From positions 1 to 41,144 of the forward strand of contig CAZDZY010000014.1 of assembly GCA_964510055.1 (NCBI GenBank): 41,144 nt of DNA, given 5' to 3'. Under the pieces are notes generated by a model. That model saw only the letters and a program-made list of their open reading frames with translations, was not told the origin of the DNA and did no database searches. The translations under genes and the position numbers were made by a program. Position 1 is the first letter of the stretch, and every line of letters starts with the position of its first letter. Origin of the DNA: DTFZ01 sp964510055 (GTDB taxonomy: Bacteria; Bacillota; Clostridia; Christensenellales; SZUA-584). Of the stretch, positions 24,602 to 33,204 are shown piece after piece.

Positions 24602-24728
24602 CGCCTGCTTTATCCATTAATCGCTTTACCTTCAGGCAATGAGAAACTCAACCTATAATTCTTGTTGTTTTATAGCATAGAATCCCATATAATGATACCG
24701 TCATAATACACATATTTTGGAGGTTGAT

Positions 24729-25124
24729 ATGTCTGATCAAAACAGAAATGCGCTCGCGGGCTCGATAGTCGGGCTTGTCTCTGTCCTCGCCGTAGCAGCG
24801 TTCCTTTTAATCGGGTTTACAGAAAATGCGTGGCACCCGGGATGGATGGTGTTTTTCGCCATACCTGTCGCGTCGATGCTTACCAATATTATAATAAAAG
24901 GAAACGTAGTCAGCGCAGTAACGAGTATAGTCTGGCTGCTCTCCATAGCGGCGTACCTGTATCTCGGCCTTGTATATCAAAAGTGGCTCATAGGCCTGCT
25001 CGTGTTCTTCGCCGTGCCTATCGCCGGCATACTTATGAAGATATTTACCCTGTCGTCCGGCGAAAACAGCCGCGGCTGCGGCTGCGGAAACTGCGGCGGC
25101 ACGGACGCCGGGCAAAAAAGCTGA
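24729..25124 (+). CDS. Four-helix membrane protein with Cys/Gly-rich tail
   Basis: A 131-residue protein with four predicted membrane helices arranged as two similar pairs: the second helix (WMVFFAIPVASMLTNII) closely resembles the fourth (LVFFAVPIAGILMKIF), pointing to an internal duplication. The C-terminus ends with CGCGNCGG, three cysteines in eight residues, which could hold a metal or simply be flexible. ATG 24729 has GGAGG seven bases upstream; a TTG at 24717 is in frame but includes the ribosome binding site. I do not recognise a named family. Confidence 0.7.
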   Translation: MSDQNRNALAGSIVGLVSVLAVAAFLLIGFTENAWHPGWMVFFAIPVASMLTNIIIKGNVVSAVTSIVWLLSIAAYLYLGLVYQKWLIGLLVFFAVPIAGILMKIFTLSSGENSRGCGCGNCGGTDAGQKS

Positions 25125-25152
25125 GATGTCCCGCGATACTCATAAAAACGCA

Positions 25153-25180
25153 GGGCGGAGTTTATCTCCGCCCGTTTTAT
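25153..25180. terminator. Bidirectional terminator
   Basis: GGGCGGAG-TTTAT-CTCCGCCC, perfect, followed by GTTTTATTATT on the plus strand and by TGCGTTTTT on the minus strand. It serves the converging genes on both sides. Confidence 0.88.
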
Positions 25181-25208
25181 TATTATATATTCTTATTTAT
25201 CCGGCCGG

Positions 25209-25817
25209 TCATTTTACCAACGAGTCTTTTTCGTCTATATACTTCTGAGCCGACTCACCTGTGGTCACGTAGCCTTTATCGTCGGTTTTTTTCATCCTTT
25301 CGGGAGTAATAACGGAGGTAAAAAGAGACGTCGCCGGAGTATCGTTTGCCTCGTAGCTGAAACTTAGTCTTAACTCGGCGTTCTCAACAGAATATCTGCC
25401 CTGATACTGTATCTGCGCGTTATAATAAACTATATTGCCGCGGATCGTATAACCCGGGTCTATGTCCGCCCCGGAAATACCGTACGCGCCCAGATCGCCG
25501 CATATATCCAATTTGCCTTCTTTGCCTTTAACAGAATAATACCCTTTCAGGTCGTCTTTAAGTATCCATCTTATGTCGCGTTCGGACAAGGATTTATCAA
25601 ATTCAAGTTTAAAATCGATACTAGACGTGTACCCTATCGAATCTAGTTTTTGAATAACCGAATAATCGGCCAATGCTATTTTAAAATCTTTAAAGTCCAT
25701 TTGAAACGGGATACTGGTTGTGGGTATCGGCTCGGTTGTTTTATTCGGCTGGAGTTGTATGATATCGCAGCCGCTTAAGCAAACAACGCATAATATTAAA
25801 AGTAAAGCTTTTTTCAT
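25209..25817 (-). CDS. Lipoprotein of unknown function
   Basis: A 202-residue protein with a lipoprotein signal: MKKALLLILCVVCLSGC, with the lipobox L-S-G-C giving Cys17 as the lipidated residue. After a Thr/Pro-rich spacer, residues 40-180 are rich in beta-strand-like patterns and charged residues. The product would be anchored on the outer face of the membrane. The ATG has GGAGG upstream. Family not recognised. It is followed by a bidirectional terminator, and the sortase-adhesin unit starts its own region, so it is probably monocistronic. Confidence 0.82.
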   Translation of the reverse strand: MKKALLLILCVVCLSGCDIIQLQPNKTTEPIPTTSIPFQMDFKDFKIALADYSVIQKLDSIGYTSSIDFKLEFDKSLSERDIRWILKDDLKGYYSVKGKEGKLDICGDLGAYGISGADIDPGYTIRGNIVYYNAQIQYQGRYSVENAELRLSFSYEANDTPATSLFTSVITPERMKKTDDKGYVTTGESAQKYIDEKDSLVK

Positions 25818-26024
25818 GTGTTACCTCCATTGGGTCGATTATAACATTGCGGAAATCCTCTATCAAGGCAAAATTCTTGAACGAAAATAATGCTGCCTCG
25901 CCGGCCGGCCTTTAAAAATCAACTAATAATGAATTTTATATGAGGAAAAGTGTTTTGGACATAAAACGATCGCCGCCGATGCAGACGGGAAGGGTCGTCA
26001 TCTCCCGCTTTACTTCACCGCCGC

Positions 26025-26897
26025 CTAACTCACCCTTACCGCCTGCACGAGCAGCCTCGAATTGCCGCTGCCGCACGTCGAGAGCGTTAATATCGTATCG
26101 TTGCTGTCAACATCAAGGCCCAGATCGAATTCTGACGATTCAGCGGCTCCCTCGATATATTTCGTATACTCGTCAAAACTTCCGAACATCACGGGCACTG
26201 CCGTGTCGTCAGTAATGCGCACCGAAAATATTTTCCACAGTATCGTTTCGCCCAAAAGGTTGAGCTCTATCGTCTGGTGTTCCCTGCAGAATTGCTCGTC
26301 ATGATAATCCTGCAGGCTCCCGAAAAACGTCTTGTCCTTCATGTCGTGCCCGTAAATGACATAACTTAAATCTTCCGGTTCGTTTCGCCAATCAAGGAAT
26401 ATGCAGGCATGAACCGATTTCTTCTTTTGAAAGCTATGCTTTAAGTAATATCTGTTGTCTTCCCCCTGAGCCACGGGATAATCTATTTGAGTGCCCGGAA
26501 TACTGAGCCACCCGACCGCTTCAGGGTTAACATCTGTCAGAGCCAGATATGCCCTCATCGCGCCGTCGTCGGCTTTACTTGTTTCGGGTACGCCGGAGAC
26601 TATGGCTGCCTCTCCCCCCTGCCTCGCGTCCGGCGATGCCGCATCGTAATAAACTGTTTTTACATCCTCTATCGACTGTATGTCGATAGCCCCGCTTATG
26701 AAGTAATCGGCTATAGCGGCTCCGCAAAAACCGATCCCCAGTAAAAGCGGTATGCCTATAACGAATTTAAGCCAGCGCCATGGGTCTTCAAACAGCGGAA
26801 CCAGTGTGTTAATATAAAACCTACGCCAGCCGTCAGGCTTTACTTCTTTACCGCCGGGCTTTAGCCGGCTCCATAACTTTTTAAGCTCCGCCTTCAC
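26025..26897 (-). CDS. srtB: Class B sortase
   Basis: A 290-residue membrane-anchored transpeptidase. After a basic N-terminus, one transmembrane segment spans about 43-66; the catalytic domain follows. The active-site residues are His184 (YGHDMKD), Cys275 (LSTC) and Arg281 (SRLLVQAV), and the helix insertion before the Cys strand (residues 240-260) fits class B. Class B sortases usually handle NPQTN-type signals, but the clostridial branch accepts (S/P)PxTG, which matches the SPDTG signal of the adjacent adhesin. The start is GTG, overlapping the adhesin stop as GTGA, so translation is probably coupled and the adhesin is its dedicated substrate. Confidence 0.92.
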   Translation of the reverse strand: MKAELKKLWSRLKPGGKEVKPDGWRRFYINTLVPLFEDPWRWLKFVIGIPLLLGIGFCGAAIADYFISGAIDIQSIEDVKTVYYDAASPDARQGGEAAIVSGVPETSKADDGAMRAYLALTDVNPEAVGWLSIPGTQIDYPVAQGEDNRYYLKHSFQKKKSVHACIFLDWRNEPEDLSYVIYGHDMKDKTFFGSLQDYHDEQFCREHQTIELNLLGETILWKIFSVRITDDTAVPVMFGSFDEYTKYIEGAAESSEFDLGLDVDSNDTILTLSTCGSGNSRLLVQAVRVS

Positions 26898-29800
26898 TGC
26901 TCCGATTTTCTCCGGTCTATTACCGCTCCAACAGTCCTCGCAGCTTTTTTATGGTTCCTCTTTATCGCGATCACAATTAAACCCGCAATACACGCAATGA
27001 AAATGCCTCCGTAAAGCAGTATGCTGTCGCCGGTATCGGGGGAGTCTTCCGGCGGCCTTCTCCTGTCGGTGAACGTCCCGGCGTTCACGGTCACCCCGTC
27101 TGCCCTTACCTGCACCGGCACCGTTACCCGCGAAACCGCGTACCCGGGAGGCGCGGATATCTCGCGTATCACATAATCGCCGTATTTTATATTCACGAAC
27201 AGCACCTCTCCGTCAGACGTCGAAATATCGGTGGCCACGGGGCTGCTGAAAGAGGTATCGGTCGACCGGTAGAGCCCGAATCGGGCTCCCCCTAAAGGCG
27301 TGACCGAATCGCTCGCGTATTTGAGCATCCTGACTCTTGAGAGGAAAGCCTCGTTTTGAATGAATGCGGGCGTAGTGATCACCATTTCCCCGTCCACTAT
27401 TACCGACGCCGTAAGCACATCGCCCGATCCGTAATATCCCGGCGCGGGCGCCGTCTCCCTTACTGTATACTCGCCGTACGGGACGTTCTCGAAATGCACC
27501 GCTCCGTCGGCTCCGCTGAGAGCGGTCATAACGGCGCTGCCGAGCTCGTTGTACAGCGTGAACCCCGTGCCCGGCACAGGTTCCATATCGAAATCGTATT
27601 TTGTGAGAGTTATCGAGCCCATTATGGCTTCGTCCGAATAATTGTACTCTATGTCCACCGTTTCATCTTCGCTGCCTATACTGAACGTATACAATTCATC
27701 GCTGATAAGATACCCTTCGGGCGGCGTTACTTCCCTAACTGTATAGTTCACGCCGAACCTGAGCATATTGAAAAGCGTGTATCCGTCAATCCCGGTCGTC
27801 CCTCTGTTTATTACGTTTCCGTACCTGTCGATCAGTTCGAATTCGCAGCCCTCGAGATGTATCGAATTATTGTCTCTATCCACCTTGTATACCCTTATAC
27901 TGCCTGTTTCGCCCGTTCCCGAGCTGCCCGAGCCTGCCCAAGCTACCACTATCCCCCCCGTCGTGCCTGTCTGGTTTGTGCCGGTTCCCGAGAAAGAAGC
28001 CGAGTTCGTATACGTTCTCTCTACGGTCACGTTTGTACGCATCGTGAGCTTATAAGCCCCGCTTACCGGTGCGGGTATGTGGAACGTAAGCGTTCTCGTG
28101 GCAATATCGTATTCCACATTTGCCGGGGAAAGATCCACTTCGCTGCCGTCTGTGAGCGAGCCGTCGGGGTTCACCGTCATGTGGAACAGCCTTATGGTGT
28201 TGGTATCGAGAACGAGCCCTTCCTGCAATACGTCCGTTATATCCGCGTCTTCGAGCAGGTCTATAGTGTTTGTATTGAGTATTACCTCCCAGTCTATATA
28301 CCTGTTCCCGCTTGTATAGCTTCCCGACTTGCTTATAACGGTGTTATGGACTGTTCGACTGTTTGTGCCCGTAGCGCCTCCCGGCAGCTCCAGGTGTACG
28401 AGCCTCGCCGTGTTGCTGAACGTCCTGTCCCCGTTCGTAGCGAACACCGAAAGGTCGTCTATCACTGTATTAAACGTTATTGTATGCTGCGTGTTAATGT
28501 TTCCAAGGTTAAGTTCAAGCGTTCCCGTCCTGTTCGGGTCTCCGGGCGTATCCGTATAAGTATAAGCCGGAGGAGATATGGAAACGCCGTCGAGCATAAC
28601 CGAGCCCGGCACAAAACGCTGGCTGTACGTAACGCCGCCGATAACAGCCAGACTTATATCGTCGGTCACTATCGCGTTCGTCATCTCGTTTTCGTTACGG
28701 TTGACGACTATCTGCCATGTGAATTGCCTTGTCGTATAATCGTAACCGGTGCACGATTTTGCGATGATCTGGCTTGTTACATTCTGGGTGCCATTATCCG
28801 GTGTCGGGTCTATGCCATCTCCGGTAACGGTCGCCGTGTTGGAGAATGTCCTTGTCGCGTTGTTTTTGTAAAAGTTCACATCCGTTATCCGCGTCCTGAA
28901 TTCTATGTACTGCTGAGCGGTTATATTCCCGAAATAATAAGTAAAGGTATTTCCTATATACGTATAGTCTGCGGGATCCGCGGCGGCGCCTCCTATCGTA
29001 ACGCTGCCGTCCACGAATTCAAGCCCCGCAGGCATCACGTCGGTCACTACGCAGTTGTTTATAGTTATATTGTTCCTGTTTACGTATATCCTCCATGTCA
29101 GCTCGCCCGTCGCGTCGTTATATAAGGCCGCGACGCCCTGCTTGTCTATCAGGGTCGACACAGCGCCTACAGGGTTGCTTGTTCCCCCCGGGCCGTCGGT
29201 AACACCGTCCCACACTATCTCCGCGGTATTTATATAATTCGTAGTCCCGCTGTGATCATATACTGTGGGGTCTGTTACGTACGTATAAAACGATATGGTA
29301 TGCGGGGAGTTTATTGTGTCCGGAAACGAGTACGTAAATGTACGGGATGCATCGTCGTAAGTGAAGTCGACATCGCGCACAAGATGAATCGTGGTATCCC
29401 GGTATACCGAATCCGTATCGATCGTAAGCCCGTCGGGAATAACGTCAGTCACTGTCGCGTTGTTTAATTCCACATAATTATTGTCTACCGTGATAGTCCA
29501 CGTTATCCTTCTGTTCGGGCCGTTGTAAGTTCCCGCTTTTCGTATATAATCTATCGCCGTAGTTACCGTCGCGTCGTTGGATAAAACTTCGGGTTGGCCG
29601 TCCTGGTTCAGCGCCGCCTGGTTGTGCAGGGTCACCGTTGTCCCTTCATAGGCAGGATCAAACACCGAATCGTCTACAAGCGTCCTGAAAACAAGCGTCT
29701 GCGGCGCGGTAATGTCGCCTAGCGTATATGTAAGTGTCCCCGTTCCGGCGTCATACGTAAATGCCATGGGATCGGGAGCGCCTCCGTTAACAGTAAGCGA

Positions 29801-30478
29801 GCCGTCGACGTACGTCTGCCCAGCGGGTATTACGTCCGTCACGATCACGTTTGTCGCGGTAACGTCGCTCGGCCCCACGTTTAATGTCCACGTCACCTGC
29901 TTTGTCGAGGCGTTATAACTGCCCGATTTCGTTACGGTCGCAGGGACCGGCGCCGGCTGTTCGAATTCGACCTCGATAACATATGGGGGCGTCGTAGCCC
30001 CTACGCTGAACGTTATGGCCACTGGGTTTTCATTACCTATGTCATCCTCGTCGAACGCGAGGTCGAACCAAAAGTTCCCGTGTATATTGGAGTAGGTTTC
30101 AACGAAGCTCGTGAACGTTATAACGAGCGTACCGTCCATTGCGATCGTTCCGTTGCCGATGATATCTCCCGATGTATCGTCCGTCAGTGAAAAGGCGCCC
30201 GGGGCGGTTACAGCTATTTCGGTGGGTATCTGCATAGTAAATGTATCGTCTGTGTGCACGGGGTATGTGTTTGGTATCTGATATTCGTACTCAAGCCGCA
30301 ATTGCGCGTTTTTAGCGATGCTTGCGCCGAACGGGTCGCCGTCCCTCTCGGTAAGCTGCACACTGGTTATGAAGTCCATATCCGAAACGTCGGCTGCAAA
30401 CGCCGTTCCCGCGGGTATAATTAACAGCAGTAACATTATGCATGCGGTTATAACCGCAATAATGCTCTTTTTGTTCAT
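26894..30478 (-). CDS. Cell-wall-anchored adhesin with Cna-type domains (SPDTG signal)
   Basis: A 1194-residue surface protein. Signal peptide: residues 1-28, cleavage after AFA. The N-terminal 150 residues resemble the Ig-like adhesin head of MSCRAMMs. Then come five related beta-domains of about 100-130 residues, each opening with a Lys in a VTKSG/IRKAG-like strand and carrying a TNVIVTDVIPAG-like strand; Lys plus Asp/Asn in this pattern suggests isopeptide-bonded collagen-binding-type modules. Three SpaA/Cna-B prealbumin-like domains follow (about 865-1130), each ending in YTVREVTPPEGY-type motifs with the conserved Glu. The C-terminus has SPDTG at 1146-1150, a hydrophobic helix and a basic tail of about 20 residues. 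It overlaps the sortase gene by 4 nt. Ligand unknown. Confidence 0.92.
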   Translation of the reverse strand: MNKKSIIAVITACIMLLLLIIPAGTAFAADVSDMDFITSVQLTERDGDPFGASIAKNAQLRLEYEYQIPNTYPVHTDDTFTMQIPTEIAVTAPGAFSLTDDTSGDIIGNGTIAMDGTLVITFTSFVETYSNIHGNFWFDLAFDEDDIGNENPVAITFSVGATTPPYVIEVEFEQPAPVPATVTKSGSYNASTKQVTWTLNVGPSDVTATNVIVTDVIPAGQTYVDGSLTVNGGAPDPMAFTYDAGTGTLTYTLGDITAPQTLVFRTLVDDSVFDPAYEGTTVTLHNQAALNQDGQPEVLSNDATVTTAIDYIRKAGTYNGPNRRITWTITVDNNYVELNNATVTDVIPDGLTIDTDSVYRDTTIHLVRDVDFTYDDASRTFTYSFPDTINSPHTISFYTYVTDPTVYDHSGTTNYINTAEIVWDGVTDGPGGTSNPVGAVSTLIDKQGVAALYNDATGELTWRIYVNRNNITINNCVVTDVMPAGLEFVDGSVTIGGAAADPADYTYIGNTFTYYFGNITAQQYIEFRTRITDVNFYKNNATRTFSNTATVTGDGIDPTPDNGTQNVTSQIIAKSCTGYDYTTRQFTWQIVVNRNENEMTNAIVTDDISLAVIGGVTYSQRFVPGSVMLDGVSISPPAYTYTDTPGDPNRTGTLELNLGNINTQHTITFNTVIDDLSVFATNGDRTFSNTARLVHLELPGGATGTNSRTVHNTVISKSGSYTSGNRYIDWEVILNTNTIDLLEDADITDVLQEGLVLDTNTIRLFHMTVNPDGSLTDGSEVDLSPANVEYDIATRTLTFHIPAPVSGAYKLTMRTNVTVERTYTNSASFSGTGTNQTGTTGGIVVAWAGSGSSGTGETGSIRVYKVDRDNNSIHLEGCEFELIDRYGNVINRGTTGIDGYTLFNMLRFGVNYTVREVTPPEGYLISDELYTFSIGSEDETVDIEYNYSDEAIMGSITLTKYDFDMEPVPGTGFTLYNELGSAVMTALSGADGAVHFENVPYGEYTVRETAPAPGYYGSGDVLTASVIVDGEMVITTPAFIQNEAFLSRVRMLKYASDSVTPLGGARFGLYRSTDTSFSSPVATDISTSDGEVLFVNIKYGDYVIREISAPPGYAVSRVTVPVQVRADGVTVNAGTFTDRRRPPEDSPDTGDSILLYGGIFIACIAGLIVIAIKRNHKKAARTVGAVIDRRKSEQ

Positions 30479-30571
30479 ATTGCTCTCCCAGGAAATATAT
30501 TATCCGCAGAGCCGAGGGGTTTGAAAAAGGTATGAATACGGCCTGATTAGACCAAACAGTGTATAGACGCA

Positions 30572-30601
30572 ATTATACATTAAGCCAGTATAATTTGTAA
30601 A
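30572..30601 (-). promoter_or_regulatory. Promoter of the adhesin-sortase operon
   Basis: On the minus strand TTTACA (30596-30601) and TATAAT (30572-30577) are 18 bases apart, about 94 bp upstream of the adhesin ATG, which has GGGAGAG as ribosome binding site. Confidence 0.65.
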
Positions 30602-30744
30602 CAGTATTTAGCATTATTTTAAATTATAATACAAAAATTGATAAATAAAACACTGAAAAAGCAGGAAACGCTGATACACGCAAAATAAATAAATCCCTTA
30701 TGCTTACTTTAACTGAAAATATATGTCCGCTTATGGTTTTAATC

Positions 30745-30753
30745 TGTTATAAT
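30745..30753 (+). promoter_or_regulatory. Extended -10 promoter of the AEC transporter gene
   Basis: TG-T-TATAAT (30745-30753) with no obvious -35 box, a normal pattern for extended -10 promoters, 43 bp upstream of the chosen start. Confidence 0.6.
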
Positions 30754-30795
30754 AGTCAAAGTCACCGGGATTCCGGAAAATTAATGGAGCGCCAA

Positions 30796-31737
30796 ATGGC
30801 AGACATGCTTAATATAATCGAAAATATATCCCTTCCTATAATACTGCTCATCGCCGTGGTGTACGGGCTGCAGAAGATATTCAAGCTCGACTTAAGGACT
30901 TTTACGAAGCTGAATATGTATTGCCTCGTGCCCGTTATAGTTTTCGTCAAGCTGTATGAAATGAAAATAACATGGGATTTTTTCGCGCAGGTCGTACCGT
31001 ATATAATAATACTTCAGGTTTGCATGTATCTCTTCGCGCTGCTCGTCTCAGCGCTGATGCGCTTTAGCAAAAGCATGCGCAGCGCGTTTACTAATTCGCT
31101 TGTGCTTATAAACACCGGCAATTACGGCTTGCCGCTTATCAAATACACATTTCCCGACGATTACAGCAGTTCCATTGCCAATACATCGCAGATATTCATA
31201 ATCGTTATGCAAAACATAACGTCGAGCACATTCGGCGTATTCTGGGCGTCTTCGAGCAACTCATCGCGCAAACGCGCTCTGCTCAACATGATAAAGATGC
31301 CTTCGATATACGCGGTGCTGCTCGTCGTAATATTTAAGCTGTGCAGCGTCACTGTTCCCGAAACGCTTATGATACCTCTTAATACGCTTTCCGACGCGTT
31401 TATCGCGATCGCGCTTACGAACCTCGGCGTACAGCTCGCCGAAACAAGGCTTGGCAAAGGGCTGGGGAAAGTGATGATAGTAAGCGCGATAAAAGTAATC
31501 ATAGCGCCGATAACCGGATTTGCCATAGTGATGCTGCTCGGCATAAAAGGCGTGCTCGGCGCGGCGCTTGTCATAGGCATCTCCACACCTACTGCCGTCA
31601 ACTCCGCCATAATAGCGCAGGAATTTGGCAACGAGCCGGAGTTCGCCGCGCAGGTAGTGTTTATGACGACGGTTTTCTGCACTTTTACGCTGCCGCTGGT
31701 TATCGCGTTTACGAAGTCGTTTTTTGGAATAGTATAA
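30796..31737 (+). CDS. AEC-family (auxin efflux carrier-like) transporter
   Basis: A 313-residue membrane protein with about ten hydrophobic helices in the inverted-repeat layout of the AEC/bile-acid-sodium symporter superfamily. Family traits: the NTGNYGLPL motif in the first repeat and the STPTAVNSAIIAQEFG motif in the second. Bacterial members carry organic anions such as malate, but many have no known substrate. I chose ATG 30796, which has GGAG (30786-30789) six bases upstream; ATG 30784, four codons earlier, is possible but without a site. No regulator is nearby. Confidence 0.87.
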   Translation: MADMLNIIENISLPIILLIAVVYGLQKIFKLDLRTFTKLNMYCLVPVIVFVKLYEMKITWDFFAQVVPYIIILQVCMYLFALLVSALMRFSKSMRSAFTNSLVLINTGNYGLPLIKYTFPDDYSSSIANTSQIFIIVMQNITSSTFGVFWASSSNSSRKRALLNMIKMPSIYAVLLVVIFKLCSVTVPETLMIPLNTLSDAFIAIALTNLGVQLAETRLGKGLGKVMIVSAIKVIIAPITGFAIVMLLGIKGVLGAALVIGISTPTAVNSAIIAQEFGNEPEFAAQVVFMTTVFCTFTLPLVIAFTKSFFGIV

Positions 31738-31784
31738 GCATTAACACGGTAGCGAACGAACCTCCCCAGCATTACGTCAGCCGG

Positions 31785-31918
31785 GGCGTAAATTGTAGGG
31801 GCGAGCCTCTGCGTCCGCCCGCGTGCCGACCCTATCTGTCAATCCTTCTGCCCAGTGAATAATCAATGTAGGGAGCGACCCAAGTCGTTCCGTTTGTTCC
31901 GGCGGATGGTTCGAAGCC
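31785..31918. repeat. Intergenic repeat modules of the TGTAGGG type
   Basis: Two related units, TGTAGGGGCGAGCCTCTGC near 31792 and TGTAGGGAGCGACCCAAGTC near 31868, lie 76 bp apart. The TGTAGGG start resembles that of the RAYT hairpin unit on its minus strand (TGTAGGGTCGGACG near 17797), so a common family is possible. Boundaries are approximate. Confidence 0.45.
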
Positions 31919-31925
31919 CCCAATC

Positions 31926-31949
31926 AGCCCCCTTTAATAAGGGGCTTTT
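31926..31949 (+). terminator. Terminator downstream of the AEC gene
   Basis: AGCCCCCTT and AAGGGGCT form a stem with a TAAT loop and one bulged C, followed by TTTTG. It is 190 bp from the AEC stop, so read-through of the repeat region is expected. Confidence 0.65.
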
Positions 31950-32120
31950 GAGTCTGGTTTGTCATTTAGTTCGAGCCATGCAACAGCTTTTCTATTGACT
32001 CTTATTATGCAGCGGGCAATAGATGATCTCCCCCGCGGTCTCTCTCCTGTCATCCTGAGAGAATGAAATGACTGAAAGTTCACAGATTTATCTCACTGCA
32101 TTTCATTTCTATTTGCCAAC

Positions 32121-32145
32121 AAAAAAGCAGGCCCTTTGAGCCTGC
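32121..32145 (-). terminator. Terminator of the first DUF3795 gene
   Basis: Read on the minus strand, GCAGGC-TCAAAGG-GCCTGC is followed by TTTTTT, 15 bp after the stop codon. Confidence 0.88.
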
Positions 32146-32159
32146 ATATATCGTTCTTC

Positions 32160-32492
32160 TTATTTTTTGCTCTTGCTCAGCCTCTCCGTCGCGCCGGCGT
32201 CGTATTTCAATACTTCGTCCACCTTGGCGCACACGAACTCCTTGCACTGTCCGCAATCCGCAACTCCCTTGGCGGTTGCGCAATTCCTTATCTCGCAGAA
32301 GTTGCAGCGGGAAAACAGCAGATCCGACCTGCACCCGTTGCAGTTGATATCCTCGGGTTTTATCTCAATGCCGTAAGCTTTGCTCCATTGCGTAGCCGTC
32401 CTCTCGCGCAATTCCATATCGTCCGCCACGGTCGCCTTATACGCCCAGCACTGGCTGCACAGAACCCCGCAGTACGCCATCATTTCATCCAT
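32160..32492 (-). CDS. DUF3795 Cys-rich protein, copy 1
   Basis: A 110-residue cytosolic protein with eleven cysteines: C8, C12, C15, C51, C54, C63, C66, C71, C80, C83 and C88. The opening MAYCGVLCSQCWAYKAT and the NCNGC...CEIRNCA...ADCGQC order match DUF3795, a small family common in anaerobes and presumed to bind zinc or an iron-sulfur cluster; its role is unknown. I chose ATG 32492, preceded by GGAGGGAG, over the longer frame to 32549. It has its own promoter and terminator. A paralogue with the same layout lies 333 bp upstream, so the pair comes from a tandem duplication. Confidence 0.87.
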   Translation of the reverse strand: MDEMMAYCGVLCSQCWAYKATVADDMELRERTATQWSKAYGIEIKPEDINCNGCRSDLLFSRCNFCEIRNCATAKGVADCGQCKEFVCAKVDEVLKYDAGATERLSKSKK

Positions 32493-32539
32493 GTAGAACT
32501 CCCTCCGAATATGACCGCAGAAAGTATAAGCTCTTTTGT

Positions 32540-32568
32540 ATTTTATCACAGCGAACCCTGCTATGCAA
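32540..32568 (-). promoter_or_regulatory. Promoter of DUF3795 copy 1
   Basis: TTGCAT (32563-32568), 17 bases, TAAAAT (32540-32545), with GCTGTGA directly before the -10 box. The same spacer end and the same TTATTGCA start are found at copy 2 (33225-33253). Confidence 0.72.
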
Positions 32569-32783
32569 TAAAGTCCAAGGCTGCGGATATCCCAATGCCC
32601 ATATGCGGGGCTTTAGTTTCACATAAAAAGCTCATTTATTCTTTTCTGCTATAAATGCTTACTTATAATATATAAACAAAAATCGGGAGCTAAAACTAAG
32701 AAAATGCTAATTTAATTACAGCGCCGGATCAGCCTAAAGCATTTTATTCGGACAGATCGGCGTACTCCTGATCTTTGCCGGGA

Positions 32784-32811
32784 ATAAAAAACAGGCCATC
32801 GGTAGCCTGCT
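32784..32811 (-). terminator. Terminator of the second DUF3795 gene
   Basis: On the minus strand GCAGGC and GCCTGT pair around TACCGATG and are followed by TTTTTATT, 15 bp after the stop. The layout equals that of copy 1. Confidence 0.8.
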
Positions 32812-32825
32812 TTTTAGCCTGCGCT

Positions 32826-33152
32826 TTATTTCCGGCTCAGCCTTTGCCTTGCCGAGTCGTCAAATTTTAATACGCCCTCGACTTTGGCGCACGCGAACGA
32901 CCCGCACTTTCCGCAGTCTTCCACCGCCTTTTCCTTAGCGCAGGCCCTTATCTCGCAAACTTTGCAGTGACTGAACAATACGTTCGAATCGCACCCGCGG
33001 CAGTTGATTTCCTCCGGTTTTATAGTCGTTTTAAACATCTCGCTCCACCGTTCCGCAGCCTCTTTGCGCAATGCCATGCTGTCGGCCACGGTCGCCTTAT
33101 AAGCCGGACAATCGCTGCACAGCAGCCCGCAATACGCCATGATTTCGCCCAT
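32826..33152 (-). CDS. DUF3795 Cys-rich protein, copy 2
   Basis: A 108-residue paralogue of the protein at 32160-32492; the two share the Cys pattern and long stretches such as MAYCG-LCS-C-AYKATVAD, CRGC and CEIR-CA. All eleven cysteine positions appear kept. I chose ATG 33152, eight bases after GGAGG; upstream in-frame ATGs at 33179 and 33167 lack a ribosome binding site. The 5' leader carries a small hairpin and a LexA-box-like palindrome near the start of transcription, features not seen at copy 1, so the two copies may be expressed under different conditions. Confidence 0.87.
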   Translation of the reverse strand: MGEIMAYCGLLCSDCPAYKATVADSMALRKEAAERWSEMFKTTIKPEEINCRGCDSNVLFSHCKVCEIRACAKEKAVEDCGKCGSFACAKVEGVLKFDDSARQRLSRK

Positions 33153-33186
33153 AGTAACATCCTCCATCTTTTTACCCAAAACTTTA

Positions 33187-33201
33187 GGGCTTCATAAGCC
33201 C
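33187..33201 (-). other. Leader hairpin of DUF3795 copy 2
   Basis: GGGCTT-CAT-AAGCCC, a perfect 6-bp stem in the 5' untranslated region, 35 bp before the start codon. No T tract; it could affect RNA stability or translation. Confidence 0.4.
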
Positions 33202-33204
33202 GTA

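Larger units (their letters stand above)
31738..32159. other. Gene-free stretch between the AEC gene and the DUF3795 gene
   Basis: A 422-bp gap without convincing genes. It contains TGTAGGGGCGAGCCTCTGCG- and TGTAGGGAGCGACCC-type repeat modules (31785-31918), one terminator on the plus strand and one on the minus strand. Confidence 0.6.
32493..32825. other. Gap between the two DUF3795 genes
   Basis: It holds the promoter of copy 1 (32540-32568) and the terminator of copy 2 (32784-32811). The remaining A/T-rich 200 bp show no gene. Confidence 0.7.

Noticed and set aside
27356..29125. 589-codon plus-strand ORF opposite the adhesin gene
   Set aside because: It is a complementary-strand shadow of the repetitive adhesin; the product is rich in Arg, Tyr and Val without domain pattern or ribosome binding site.
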